DNA from: an uncultured bacterium
Lineage (GTDB): Bacteria; UBP6; UBA1177
NCBI GenBank assembly: GCA_905233945.1
Contig: CAJOFY010000037.1
Location: 1 to 44,234 of the forward strand
Length of the DNA: 44,234 nucleotides
Reading direction: 5' to 3'
The stretch's first letter is position 1, and every line of letters starts with the position of its first letter. The notes beneath the pieces are model-generated. The model was not told the origin of the DNA, did no database searches, and was given only the letters and a program-made list of their open reading frames with translations. Positions 24,034-31,712 of this stretch are shown here, piece after piece. A program made the position numbers and the translations under genes.

Positions 24034-24770
24034 TTTGTGATAACCCTCCTTCCGTTTTCGCCGTGAAGCGCCATTTTTATTTCGGCGAAACTTCTTTTTT
24101 CGATTTCAAAAACAGACGCGATCTTTCCGACATCGCCAGGAATGTGGGCATCGCTCGCCGTCGTGATGTTGAAACCCTTCACGAACGGATTTTCGGCGAG
24201 GAATTTCTCTCTTGTGATGTGCCTCGAGATCTCGACCGCGTCAGGTTTCAGATCCGGCGGAATGAAACCGAGCTGCCCGAGAAGGCTGTTCACGGTCTTG
24301 TTGATGTGCGCCGGAATGAAGATCCCGCCGAGCGAGTGGACGAACTTTTCCGCTGCCTCGATATCCTGGTCGATTGCGGCGATAAGAAGATTTTCCTCTT
24401 CGTAAATTATCTCCTCAGCCTCGTTCACAACGACCTGGTATCCCATTTTTTCGGGATTGTTCGGCACTTTTATCAGATGCTCGTCGAGATAATTCTGGAA
24501 AACCGCAAGTTTTTCGTCGTCTTCCATGAATGCAAGGCAGTGGATTTCCTCTTTCGTGTTGATCTCGGCGCCGCAGAGAACGAAAATTCCGTATTTTTTC
24601 GCCATATCGCGGATGATCGTCGACTGCCTCGTCGAATTGTGGTCGGCTATCCCGATGATGTCGAGAGCCTTTTCCGCAGCCGCTTCGAGGATCGCCGCAG
24701 GGCTCATTTCAAGCGAGCCGCACGGGGAAAGCAGCGTGTGGATGTGAAGATCCGCCCGGTACTGGTTCAT
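24030..24770 (-). CDS. PHP-domain metal-dependent phosphoesterase
   Basis: 246 residues. TrpH-like PHP domain: ADLHIHTLLSPCGSLEMSPA at the N-terminus gives the first metal-binding His residues, then GIADHNSTRQST, LCGAEINTKEEIHCLAF, GGIFIPAHINKTVNS and ITTASDAHIPGDVG. TrpH enzymes hydrolyse nucleotide 3',5'-bisphosphates or short oligonucleotides. Start ATG 24770, 4 bp after the DRTGG gene. Regularly found next to [FeFe] hydrogenase genes; its substrate in that setting is not established. Confidence 0.85.
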   Translation of the reverse strand: MNQYRADLHIHTLLSPCGSLEMSPAAILEAAAEKALDIIGIADHNSTRQSTIIRDMAKKYGIFVLCGAEINTKEEIHCLAFMEDDEKLAVFQNYLDEHLIKVPNNPEKMGYQVVVNEAEEIIYEEENLLIAAIDQDIEAAEKFVHSLGGIFIPAHINKTVNSLLGQLGFIPPDLKPDAVEISRHITREKFLAENPFVKGFNITTASDAHIPGDVGKIASVFEIEKRSFAEIKMALHGENGRRVITK

Positions 24771-24774
24771 CGTT

Positions 24775-25107
24775 TTACTTTATAAGTTCGTAAATTTTAC
24801 CTGAAATCGTGAAAGCGTTCTCTTTTGTGCCGAGAACAGCGATCCCCTCGTCCTCAGCCGATTCGAGCATCTCGGGTTCCGGACTAATCCCTTTGACCAG
24901 AACGACTGCCGCAAGCTCTTTGAGAGAAGCTATCGCCGTGACGTTTTTATGCGATTGTACCGTGACCAGAACGTTTCCGTCCTTCGCCGTTCCCATTACG
25001 TCGCTGAGCAAATCACCCGTGTAACCGCCCGAAATTTCCTTTTCCAGATCGCCTTTTTCGGTAAAAACTTTGAGATCCAGTTTTTCAACAAGTTCCTTAA
25101 CTTTCAT
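24775..25107 (-). CDS. DRTGG-domain protein
   Basis: 110 residues, all one DRTGG-type domain (KVKELVEKLDLKVFTEKGDL, SGGYTGDLLSDVMGTAKDGN, AAVVLVKGISPEPEMLESAE). DRTGG domains occur in phosphotransacetylase and CBS-linked regulators and are probably ligand sensors. First gene of the DRTGG-PHP-HATPase operon, with its own promoter (25142-25169) and a GGAG ribosome site. Likely senses a metabolite for hydrogenase control. Confidence 0.85.
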   Translation of the reverse strand: MKVKELVEKLDLKVFTEKGDLEKEISGGYTGDLLSDVMGTAKDGNVLVTVQSHKNVTAIASLKELAAVVLVKGISPEPEMLESAEDEGIAVLGTKENAFTISGKIYELIK

Positions 25108-25141
25108 ATTTCACTCCGTCAAAAATCAAAAAAACCGCGCT

Positions 25142-25169
25142 ATGATACGGAAAAATTTTTATTTTTCAA
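25142..25169 (-). promoter_or_regulatory. promoter of the DRTGG-PHP-HATPase operon
   Basis: Minus strand TTGAAA (25164-25169), 16-bp spacer, TATCAT (25142-25147), about 35 bp before the ATG at 25107. Confidence 0.6.
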
Positions 25170-25188
25170 TTGATTTCAAGCCTTGTTT

Positions 25189-26685
25189 TCACTCGATTGT
25201 AGGCTTGTAGAAGTCAAAATGGATATATTTTTTGTCAACACTTTTGCGTACGGCCATTCCCGGGTCGGTTTTGATGTAGATTTTCAGCACGCCGTTGACT
25301 TTCTGCGGATAAATGTAGGTGACCTCCGCTTTGAAAGCCCTCGTGTCGATGATGTTAAGGAGATACTGCGGAATTTTTGCAAAATTGTGGACATCGATGA
25401 CAAATCCGCCTTTGATTTCCCTGAACTGATAGTCAACTTCGCCGTCGAGCTCCATTGTTACACGGCTGAACTCGGGGAATTTCCTGAAGAAAAGATTTTT
25501 GAGTCTCCCCTTTTTCGCAAGTTTTGTCACTGGAAGTTCAGGCAGTTTTTCTGCCAAAGTCGGCTCTTTTCCGGCTTTTGTCACCTTGAGCTGCTTTATT
25601 TCGCCGTCTTCCGCTTTCACAGCCTTGACCTGCTGCGCAGCAAGACGTTTTTCCTCAGCTATGCGCTTCTCTTCCTCGGCCTTTTGTAGCTCAGCAAGAC
25701 GTTTTTCCTCAGCCAAACGCTTTTCTTCGGCTATACGTCTTTCTTCTTCAGCTTTTTTAAGCTCAGCAATTCGTTTTTCCTCAGCCAAACGCTTTTCTTC
25801 GGCTATGCGTTTTTCTTCCTCGGCCTTTTGGAGCTCAGCAAGGCGTTTTTCCTCGGCGAGCCGCTTTTCTTCAGCTATGCGTCTTTCTTCCTCGGCTTTT
25901 TTAAGTTCCGCAATTCGTTTTTCCTCATCTTCGAGCTCTTTCATAAGAGCGCCGACGAGTTCTGCCTCTTTTTCCGCTTTGATCCGGCGCTTTTCCTCGG
26001 CTATCCGTCTTTCTTCCTCTGCTTTTTTAAGCTCCGCAATTCGTTTTTCCTCAGCTATCCGATTTTCTTCTGCTATCCGTCTTTCTTCTTCAGCTTTTTT
26101 AAGCTCCGCGAGACGTTTTTCTTCCGCTATCCGCTTTTCCTCGGCTATCCGTCTTTCTTCCTCGGCTTTTTTAAGCTCCGCAAGACGCTTTTCTTCGGCT
26201 ATGCGCTTTTCTTCCTCGGCTTTTTTGAGTTCCGCAATTCGTTTTTCCTCAGCTATCCGATTTTCTTCGATTTCCCGCTCTTTTTCAGCCTGTGCAAGAC
26301 GTTCCGCATCTCTTTTTTCCGCAAATTTCGCTATAATCGTGTCGAAATTGCCGTCATCGAGAAAAACCGAACGGCTGAACGCAATTACTATCGTCCCTTT
26401 GCGGTTGAAAAAAGTGTACTGAGCTCCTGGTTCAACAAAAAAGATAAAACGGGTCATTCCGCCTGAAACATTCTTTTCAACAGATTTTACTATTGCCGGA
26501 AGCGAAGGAAAATCAGCGTTGTCGAAAGAGCCGTTCGCCTCGAAAACTATTCTGTCAGGGTTGCTCAGACGATACGAGGAAAAAGTCGGATTTTCATCGG
26601 CGCTTTCCAGCATAACGTAAAAATTGTCGCTGTCCTCAAGTGTCTGCAACGAGAACAGAAAGAAAAATGCAAGAAAGAGAGTCAT
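25189..26685 (-). CDS. two-AMIN-domain envelope protein with long charged helical repeat
   Basis: 498 residues. A short hydrophobic N-terminus lacking basic residues may be a signal peptide. Residues about 20-110 look like an AMIN domain (NFYVMLESADENPTFSSYRL, RIVFEANGSF, GGMTRFIFFVEPGAQYTFFN), which binds peptidoglycan or envelope partners. Residues 130-345 are a Glu/Lys/Arg/Ala repeat of the type EEKRIAEEKRLAELKKAEE, which should form one long helix. A second AMIN-like domain closes the protein (SRVTMELDGEVDYQFREIKG, YIYPQKVNGVLKIYIKTDPG). The layout suggests a spacer spanning the periplasm. No ribosome site is obvious, so the start is less sure; it ends the long leftward cluster. Confidence 0.7.
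   Translation of the reverse strand: MTLFLAFFFLFSLQTLEDSDNFYVMLESADENPTFSSYRLSNPDRIVFEANGSFDNADFPSLPAIVKSVEKNVSGGMTRFIFFVEPGAQYTFFNRKGTIVIAFSRSVFLDDGNFDTIIAKFAEKRDAERLAQAEKEREIEENRIAEEKRIAELKKAEEEKRIAEEKRLAELKKAEEERRIAEEKRIAEEKRLAELKKAEEERRIAEENRIAEEKRIAELKKAEEERRIAEEKRRIKAEKEAELVGALMKELEDEEKRIAELKKAEEERRIAEEKRLAEEKRLAELQKAEEEKRIAEEKRLAEEKRIAELKKAEEERRIAEEKRLAEEKRLAELQKAEEEKRIAEEKRLAAQQVKAVKAEDGEIKQLKVTKAGKEPTLAEKLPELPVTKLAKKGRLKNLFFRKFPEFSRVTMELDGEVDYQFREIKGGFVIDVHNFAKIPQYLLNIIDTRAFKAEVTYIYPQKVNGVLKIYIKTDPGMAVRKSVDKKYIHFDFYKPTIE
25640..26280. repeat. tandem coding repeat for the charged helix
   Basis: Degenerate repeats of about 39-90 bp, rich in TTTTTCCTCAGC and CTTTCTTC, encode the EEKRIAELKKAEEERRIAEE motif over and over. 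Copies are nearly identical in places, so slippage and length variation are expected. Confidence 0.75.
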
Positions 26686-26712
26686 AATTCAGAAAGATAT
26701 TTGTGTCTAAGT

Positions 26713-27486
26713 CTAATCGCCGGAATTGTTGGGAGTGTTCGTTGTATCCCATTCGACAATTTTGGCTGCAATGCATTTGCCGGATGGAATAAGTGTGAAA
26801 TCGGACATATGTTCATTTGTTTCGGCCTCTTTCAGAATAAGATTTCTTATGCGGCCGCTCGTTCTGTTTATACCGTCGACATCCTTGACTTCGGTTATCG
26901 TCAAAGTTCCGTGAGTCTGGAAATAGTACTCTTTTGCAGCCCCCAATTCTGCATCGACCCAGACCAAAACGCACTGTTCACAGTTCATATAAGTTTCGTT
27001 AAGACCTGTTCCGAGTTCGTAAGTTCCTTTCTGAATTTCACCCATCAGTAGAATTTTAATAATATCAATTGTGCTGTCGCCCAGTGACGGACTTAAATAA
27101 CCGTTTATCTCATCGGCGTAAGCACCACCCATTGTTATTTCGGGAACTTCTATCATCGTGCAGCCTTCAGCATTCTGCTCAAATTCAGGATCGCTTTCTG
27201 TGTCAGTGTTGTCATCAGCGGTATCTGTATCGTCTGCAGTATCTGTATCGTCCGGTGCCGAATCAGGATTTTCAGGTGTTGTATCATTATCTTCCGCCGG
27301 TTCAGAATCTGTCTGGTCATTGTCGTTTGCTGTGTCGCCGGTATCGCTGTCATCTTCGTCTGAAACAGCGTCTGCGCTGCTATCGGTCTCGTCTTCTTCA
27401 TTTGAACTGCCGCACGAAACAATGAAAAATACCGTTACAACCAGAGCAACAAAAATGAATCTTCCAATAAAATTGTTACTTTTCAT
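26713..27486 (-). CDS. lipoprotein with Asp/Thr/Ser stalk
   Basis: 257 residues. Signal peptide with lipobox FIVSC (Cys25). Residues 27-110 are an Asp/Thr/Ser/Glu/Pro stalk like that of the 6104-7858 lipoprotein. A folded domain of about 145 residues follows (CTMIEVPEITMGGAYADEIN, YLSPSLGDSTIDIIKILLMG, MNCEQCVLVWVDAELGAAKE), with four cysteines. No family recognised. The start overlaps the end of the ZnuA-like gene by 11 nt, so the two are translated together. Confidence 0.7.
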   Translation of the reverse strand: MKSNNFIGRFIFVALVVTVFFIVSCGSSNEEDETDSSADAVSDEDDSDTGDTANDNDQTDSEPAEDNDTTPENPDSAPDDTDTADDTDTADDNTDTESDPEFEQNAEGCTMIEVPEITMGGAYADEINGYLSPSLGDSTIDIIKILLMGEIQKGTYELGTGLNETYMNCEQCVLVWVDAELGAAKEYYFQTHGTLTITEVKDVDGINRTSGRIRNLILKEAETNEHMSDFTLIPSGKCIAAKIVEWDTTNTPNNSGD

Positions 27487-28792
27487 CGACCAAAGCTCCT
27501 TTTATTTCGTTAGCTGTTTTTTTGATATTTTCAAGAACATTTTCTGCAAGAGGGTCAAGAGTGATAACGCGGACTTTCGTTTCTTCAGCCACCGATTTTA
27601 TGACTGAATCGGGGATCTGAGCCTGCATAAATACGGCTTTCGCGTTGTTTTTCTTTATAAAATCTACAACTTTCGCCATGTCGACCGCGCCCGGCTCCTT
27701 TCCTTCGACTTCAAGCGGGAGCTGTTTGAGGCCGAATCTTTCCGCAAAGTATCCGAAAGCGGGGTGGTGAACTACGAAACTCTTTCCTTCAACATCTTTG
27801 AGCTGAGCTGCAACTTCGTCGTTGACCTTTTTGATCTCAGCTTTCAAAGCTTCGCCGTTTTCACGGTAGAATGCCGCATTGTCGGGATCTGCTGCCGAAA
27901 GTTCCGTAACAGTGTTGTCGGTCATAACGATAAGGTTCATAGGATCGAACCACACATGCGGATCATGCATTCCGTGGTGATGTCCGCAGCAGCCTTTTCC
28001 GTTGAGACAGTCGCATCCGCCATGTTTTTTGCAGCACTCTTTGTCGCCTTTGCAGGGACATTCCTTGCCGCCGCACTTAGGACAGCCTTTACCTTCTTTG
28101 CAGTCGCATCTCTTGCCGTCTTTGCATCCGCATCCGCACTTTTCACAGCCTTCGCAGCCTTTTTCACCGTGATGCTCTTTGTGGTGCGGACAACCTTCGT
28201 GCATCCCTTCGTGGTGATGATGCTCATGTTTCGGTTCTTCCGCTTTCGGAGCGTCGAATCCCGGAAGCGCACACGCATCTTCGCCGCATTCTTCTTTTTC
28301 AAGTTTTTCACCGTGCTTGCATCCGCATTCCCTGCCTTCCTTGCATCCGCATTTGCAGTCTGCACATGCTTCGGCACAGCCTTTGTCGCAGTGATGATGA
28401 GGATGAAAATGTCCTTCCATTTTGCGGAAATTTATTCCTTTCGCCATATCGGCAAAACGGATGTTTTTGTAGTCAGCGTCGAAGGGGACTCCGATTTTGA
28501 GGTAAAGTGCGGAATCTTTGAGGTCAGCCATCTTTTTCGGGCCCGGTTCATAAGTTTCAGGCGTGCTTGACGGCTCCATCATCGTGTTTACTCTGACTTT
28601 GTCCTTGCCGACCGTTTTGACTATGAAAGCCTGCGGCGGAATACTGACAGTTACATTGAGAATGTCCCGTTTTTTTGCCGCGGTACTGGCCTCGCTACTG
28701 GCTGCGCTGTCCTTGGAAGCGGTTTTTTCACCGCAGGAAACCAGCACAAAAAGAGCCAGAAACAGAACAAAAATTTTCATGATTTTTTTCAT
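27476..28792 (-). CDS. ZnuA-like zinc/manganese-binding lipoprotein with a metallothionein-like insert
   Basis: 438 residues. Lipobox LVSC (Cys20). The fold is that of cluster A-I metal-binding proteins of ABC importers: LNVTVSIPPQAFIVKTVG, SSTPETYEPGPKKMADLKDS (Glu where many members have the first metal His), HDPHVWFDPMNLIVM, VHHPAFGYFAERFGL and ITLDPLAENV. Between about 128 and 276, where ZnuA proteins carry a His-rich loop, there are about 150 residues with roughly 28 Cys and over 20 His, in words such as CADCKCGCKEGRECGCKHG, EGCEKCGCGCKDGKRCDC and KECCKKHGGCDC. It looks like a built-in metal store or sensor. No ABC permease or ATPase gene is next to it; it is 21 bp from mrp. Confidence 0.85.
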   Translation of the reverse strand: MKKIMKIFVLFLALFVLVSCGEKTASKDSAASSEASTAAKKRDILNVTVSIPPQAFIVKTVGKDKVRVNTMMEPSSTPETYEPGPKKMADLKDSALYLKIGVPFDADYKNIRFADMAKGINFRKMEGHFHPHHHCDKGCAEACADCKCGCKEGRECGCKHGEKLEKEECGEDACALPGFDAPKAEEPKHEHHHHEGMHEGCPHHKEHHGEKGCEGCEKCGCGCKDGKRCDCKEGKGCPKCGGKECPCKGDKECCKKHGGCDCLNGKGCCGHHHGMHDPHVWFDPMNLIVMTDNTVTELSAADPDNAAFYRENGEALKAEIKKVNDEVAAQLKDVEGKSFVVHHPAFGYFAERFGLKQLPLEVEGKEPGAVDMAKVVDFIKKNNAKAVFMQAQIPDSVIKSVAEETKVRVITLDPLAENVLENIKKTANEIKGALVDEK

Positions 28793-28813
28793 GAGACATT
28801 CTCCCTTAAAAAA

Positions 28814-29695
28814 TTAAACCTCGCAAATATCCATGATCTGCCTTGTGACAGATTCAAACTCTTTTGCTGCCGGATTGCTGTCGGCCGCGTAGACAAAAGG
28901 AAGTCCGCAGTCGCCCGATTCGCCGATAGCCGGATCGAACGGGATTTTCCCGAGCAGTTTGATGTTGTATTTTTCTGCGATCTGCGTTCCTGCACCGGTT
29001 TTAAAAATCTGCGTGACTTTGCCGCAGTGAGGGCAGATAAAACCGCTCATGTTCTCGACTATTCCGAGAATTTTTATGTGCGCTTTTTCGCAGAAGTTGA
29101 CCGATTTTCTGACATCGGCAGCGGCGACTTCCTGAGGAGTCGTGACTAAAACCGCGCCGGTGAGATCGTCAACCGTGTTGATGAGCGAAAGAAGCTCGTC
29201 GCCTGTTCCGGGAGGCGAATCGATTACGAGATAATCAAGGGTTCCCCAGTCGACATCCTTGAAAAACTGCTGGATCATTCCGTGCTTTATCGGGCCTCTC
29301 CAGATTATCGCGTCGTCGGAATCCTGAAGGAAAAAGCCGACTGACATTATTTTGAGCGCGCCGAAAGTAACCGGCACAAGCTTATTGTTTTCATTGACAT
29401 TGATTTTGCCGTCCTTCATGCCGAACATAGTCGGAATGCTCGGTCCGTGCAGGTCGATATCGAGAAGACCGGTAGTTTTGCCTTCCAAAGCGAGCTTCAT
29501 CGCCAGGTTTACCGCGACAGAACTTTTGCCGACACCGCCCTTGCCCGACATGACAAGGATTTTGTTTTTGATTTTACAGAGATTTTTCTTTATCTCCTGT
29601 CTTGCAAGAAACTGCTCGTCGTTTTCATTTGCCATTTTCTTTTTAGCGCTGCATGTCGTGCTCGTGCAGCCTTCGCAGGAAGAGTGGTCAGTCAT
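28814..29695 (-). CDS. mrp: Mrp/NBP35-type iron-sulfur carrier ATPase
   Basis: 293 residues from ATG 29695 (GGAGGT upstream). Deviant Walker A SGKGGVGKSSVAVNLA, switch LLDIDLHGPSIPTMFG, YLVIDSPPGTGDELLSL, and the C-terminal CPHCG motif that holds a bridging 4Fe-4S cluster between two subunits. An extra N-terminal Cys cluster (CEGCTSTTC) resembles the Nbp35/Ind1 group. Role: assembly and transfer of Fe-S clusters, useful here for the many clusters of the hydrogenase. It precedes the ZnuA-like gene by 21 bp. Confidence 0.92.
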   Translation of the reverse strand: MTDHSSCEGCTSTTCSAKKKMANENDEQFLARQEIKKNLCKIKNKILVMSGKGGVGKSSVAVNLAMKLALEGKTTGLLDIDLHGPSIPTMFGMKDGKINVNENNKLVPVTFGALKIMSVGFFLQDSDDAIIWRGPIKHGMIQQFFKDVDWGTLDYLVIDSPPGTGDELLSLINTVDDLTGAVLVTTPQEVAAADVRKSVNFCEKAHIKILGIVENMSGFICPHCGKVTQIFKTGAGTQIAEKYNIKLLGKIPFDPAIGESGDCGLPFVYAADSNPAAKEFESVTRQIMDICEV

Positions 29696-29773
29696 TTTCA
29701 CCTCCAATCAACTAAAAACGGGCAATAATAAGGATTATTTCAGATTTTACAACTACTTTGACAAAAATATTTA

Positions 29774-30490
29774 CTATTTCAAGAGAGTTCTTATAGCATA
29801 GCTTGCAAGCATGAGTCCTGCAGCCTGCGGAACAAAGACGGTCGAACCCTGCGTTTTGCGGATTCTGCCAGTTCCGTCAGAATTCTCCTCGTCCGGTTCA
29901 ACAGGATCACACGGGATTTCGCGGCTGAAAACAACCGGAAAATGTCCTTTACAGCCGCGGTTTCTCAGTCTTTTGCGGACAAATTTCGCAAGAGAGCAGA
30001 CATCGGTTTTCCAGATATCGGCAAATTCAAGTTTTTCGGGCATAAATCTGCCGCCGGTTCCCATCGACGAAATAAAGCTCTGCCCGCTTTCCAGAAGTGC
30101 GATTATAAGATTTACTTTCGGATTCAGACTGTCGATCGCGTCAATGTGAAAATCGGCTTCACGCACCATAAGTCCGGCATCGCTTCCGTGCATAAAATCT
30201 GAATAAAGTTCAAGTTTAATATCAGGATTTATCTCTTTTGCCGCCGCCGCGAAAGCATCAGTCTTTTTCATTCCGACAGTTGAATTGAAACCGAAAATCA
30301 GCCGGTTCAGGTTCGATTCATTCACCGTGTCGAAATCGGTAGCAATTATTTTGCCGACACCGCTTCTGACAAGTGCCATCGCAGCGGCTGCGCCTACTCC
30401 GCCGAGACCATAGACCGCAACAGTAGAATTTTTGAGTTTTTCAGCTTTCTCTGCACCGAAAATGATCTCGTTTCTTTCCGAAAAAGACAT
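29774..30490 (-). CDS. tcdA: tRNA threonylcarbamoyladenosine dehydratase
   Basis: 238 residues of the ThiF/E1-like superfamily. ATP-binding GLGGVGAAAAMALVRSGVG, TDFDTVNESNLNRLI, FHIDAIDSLNPKVNLI and SSMGTGGRFMPEKLEF. TcdA (CsdL) cyclises t6A to ct6A at position 37 of ANN-decoding tRNAs. Its ATG overlaps the dnaJ stop (TAATG), so it is coupled to dnaJ. A conserved Cys pair (DVCSLAK, NRGCKGHF) is visible. Confidence 0.88.
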   Translation of the reverse strand: MSFSERNEIIFGAEKAEKLKNSTVAVYGLGGVGAAAAMALVRSGVGKIIATDFDTVNESNLNRLIFGFNSTVGMKKTDAFAAAAKEINPDIKLELYSDFMHGSDAGLMVREADFHIDAIDSLNPKVNLIIALLESGQSFISSMGTGGRFMPEKLEFADIWKTDVCSLAKFVRKRLRNRGCKGHFPVVFSREIPCDPVEPDEENSDGTGRIRKTQGSTVFVPQAAGLMLASYAIRTLLK

Positions 30491-31641
30491 TATTTACCGA
30501 ACCACTTTTTGATTTTTTCGAGATAGTCTTTCAAACTCGGACGTTCCTTGATCTCTTTTTCGAACTCTTTGAGCTTCTGAATTGCCTCTTTGTGGGCGTC
30601 GGAAAGGTTTTTCGGAACTTCGAGCTTGAAAATTACATAGAGAACACCTTTTCCGCGGCCGTGAACATCGGGGAAACCTTTGTCTTTGAGCCGCATCTTC
30701 GTGTTGGGCTGTGTCCCAGCCGGAACAGTCATCTCTACAGTGCCGTCCATCGTCGGGACATCGATTTTGTCACCGAGTGCAGCCTGCGAGTAAGTTATCG
30801 GGATCTCTACAAAAATATCGTTCCCTTCACGGATGAAGAGGTCGTCGTTCTTGACTCTGACTTCGACATATACATCACCTCTCGGGCCGCCGTTAAGGCC
30901 GGAATTGCCTTCTCCTGCGACACGGATCTGCATTCCGTCGGCGATACCAGCCGGAACTTTGACCTCGACCTTCTTGGTTTCTTTGAGGAATCCGGTTCCG
31001 CGGCAGTGGGTACACGGTTTTTCGATGATCGTCCCTTCGCCGTGACATGTCGGGCATGTCTGCGAAATAGAGAAGAATCCGTTTCCGCTTCTGACTTGTC
31101 CGCTTCCTTTGCAGGTGGGGCACGGTTTTCTCGAACTTCCGGCTTCTGCTCCTGTTCCGTTGCAGAACTGACATGTCGAAGAGCGGTTGAACGAGATCTC
31201 TTTCGAAGTTCCGGTGTAAGATTCCTTGAAAGTTACGATGATCTTTGTGATCAGGTCAGTCCCCTGCTGCGGCATGTTCCTTGCTCGGCCTCTTCCGCCG
31301 CCTCCACCGCCGAACATACTGTCGAAAATATCTCCCAGATTGCTGAAACCGCCGCCGAAACCAGCATTTTTGAACATTTCGGAGAAATCGGCTCCGTCCA
31401 TACCGGCACCGCCTTTCAGCCCGTCTTCACCGTACTGGTCGTAGATCTGACGCTTTTCGGGGTTTGAGAGAACTTCGTAGGCTTCGTTCACCTTTTTGAA
31501 CTTTTCTTCAGCTTCTTTATCGCCGGGATTTCTGTCGGGATGATATTTCATCGCCATTTTTTTGTATGCTTTCTTGATTTCCTCGGGCGCAGCGGTTTTT
31601 GCAACACCGAGCAATTCGTAATAATCCTGCTTGCCAGCCAT
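30490..31641 (-). CDS. dnaJ: chaperone DnaJ
   Basis: 383 residues. J domain with the HPD triad ([20 protein letters not shown]), Gly/Phe-rich linker ([20 protein letters not shown]) and four CxxCxGxG zinc repeats ([32 protein letters not shown]), then the substrate-binding C-terminal domains ([20 protein letters not shown]). Normal length for a type I DnaJ, which stimulates DnaK ATPase and holds unfolded clients. A hairpin lies between it and dnaK. Confidence 0.96.
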   Translation of the reverse strand: MAGKQDYYELLGVAKTAAPEEIKKAYKKMAMKYHPDRNPGDKEAEEKFKKVNEAYEVLSNPEKRQIYDQYGEDGLKGGAGMDGADFSEMFKNAGFGGGFSNLGDIFDSMFGGGGGGRGRARNMPQQGTDLITKIIVTFKESYTGTSKEISFNRSSTCQFCNGTGAEAGSSRKPCPTCKGSGQVRSGNGFFSISQTCPTCHGEGTIIEKPCTHCRGTGFLKETKKVEVKVPAGIADGMQIRVAGEGNSGLNGGPRGDVYVEVRVKNDDLFIREGNDIFVEIPITYSQAALGDKIDVPTMDGTVEMTVPAGTQPNTKMRLKDKGFPDVHGRGKGVLYVIFKLEVPKNLSDAHKEAIQKLKEFEKEIKERPSLKDYLEKIKKWFGK

Positions 31642-31673
31642 AAACTATCTCCTCATCCCGTTATAAAAAGAGA

Positions 31674-31691
31674 GCCGGGCAAAAGCCCGGC
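31674..31691 (-). terminator. hairpin between dnaK and dnaJ
   Basis: GCCGGGC-AAAA-GCCCGGC (31674-31691), A/T-rich on both sides, and in leftward transcription followed by CTCTTTTT. It could terminate or attenuate between dnaK and dnaJ, lowering dnaJ relative to dnaK. Confidence 0.75.
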
Positions 31692-31712
31692 CTTAAAAAA
31701 GCGCCGCCATCC

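Noticed and set aside
25640-26280. Possible CRISPR array
   Set aside because: The repeats are contiguous coding repeats with no unique spacers of constant length.
25499-26466. Rightward Ser/Phe-rich frames opposite the charged-helix gene
   Set aside because: They arise from reading the GAA/AAG-rich tandem repeat on the other strand.
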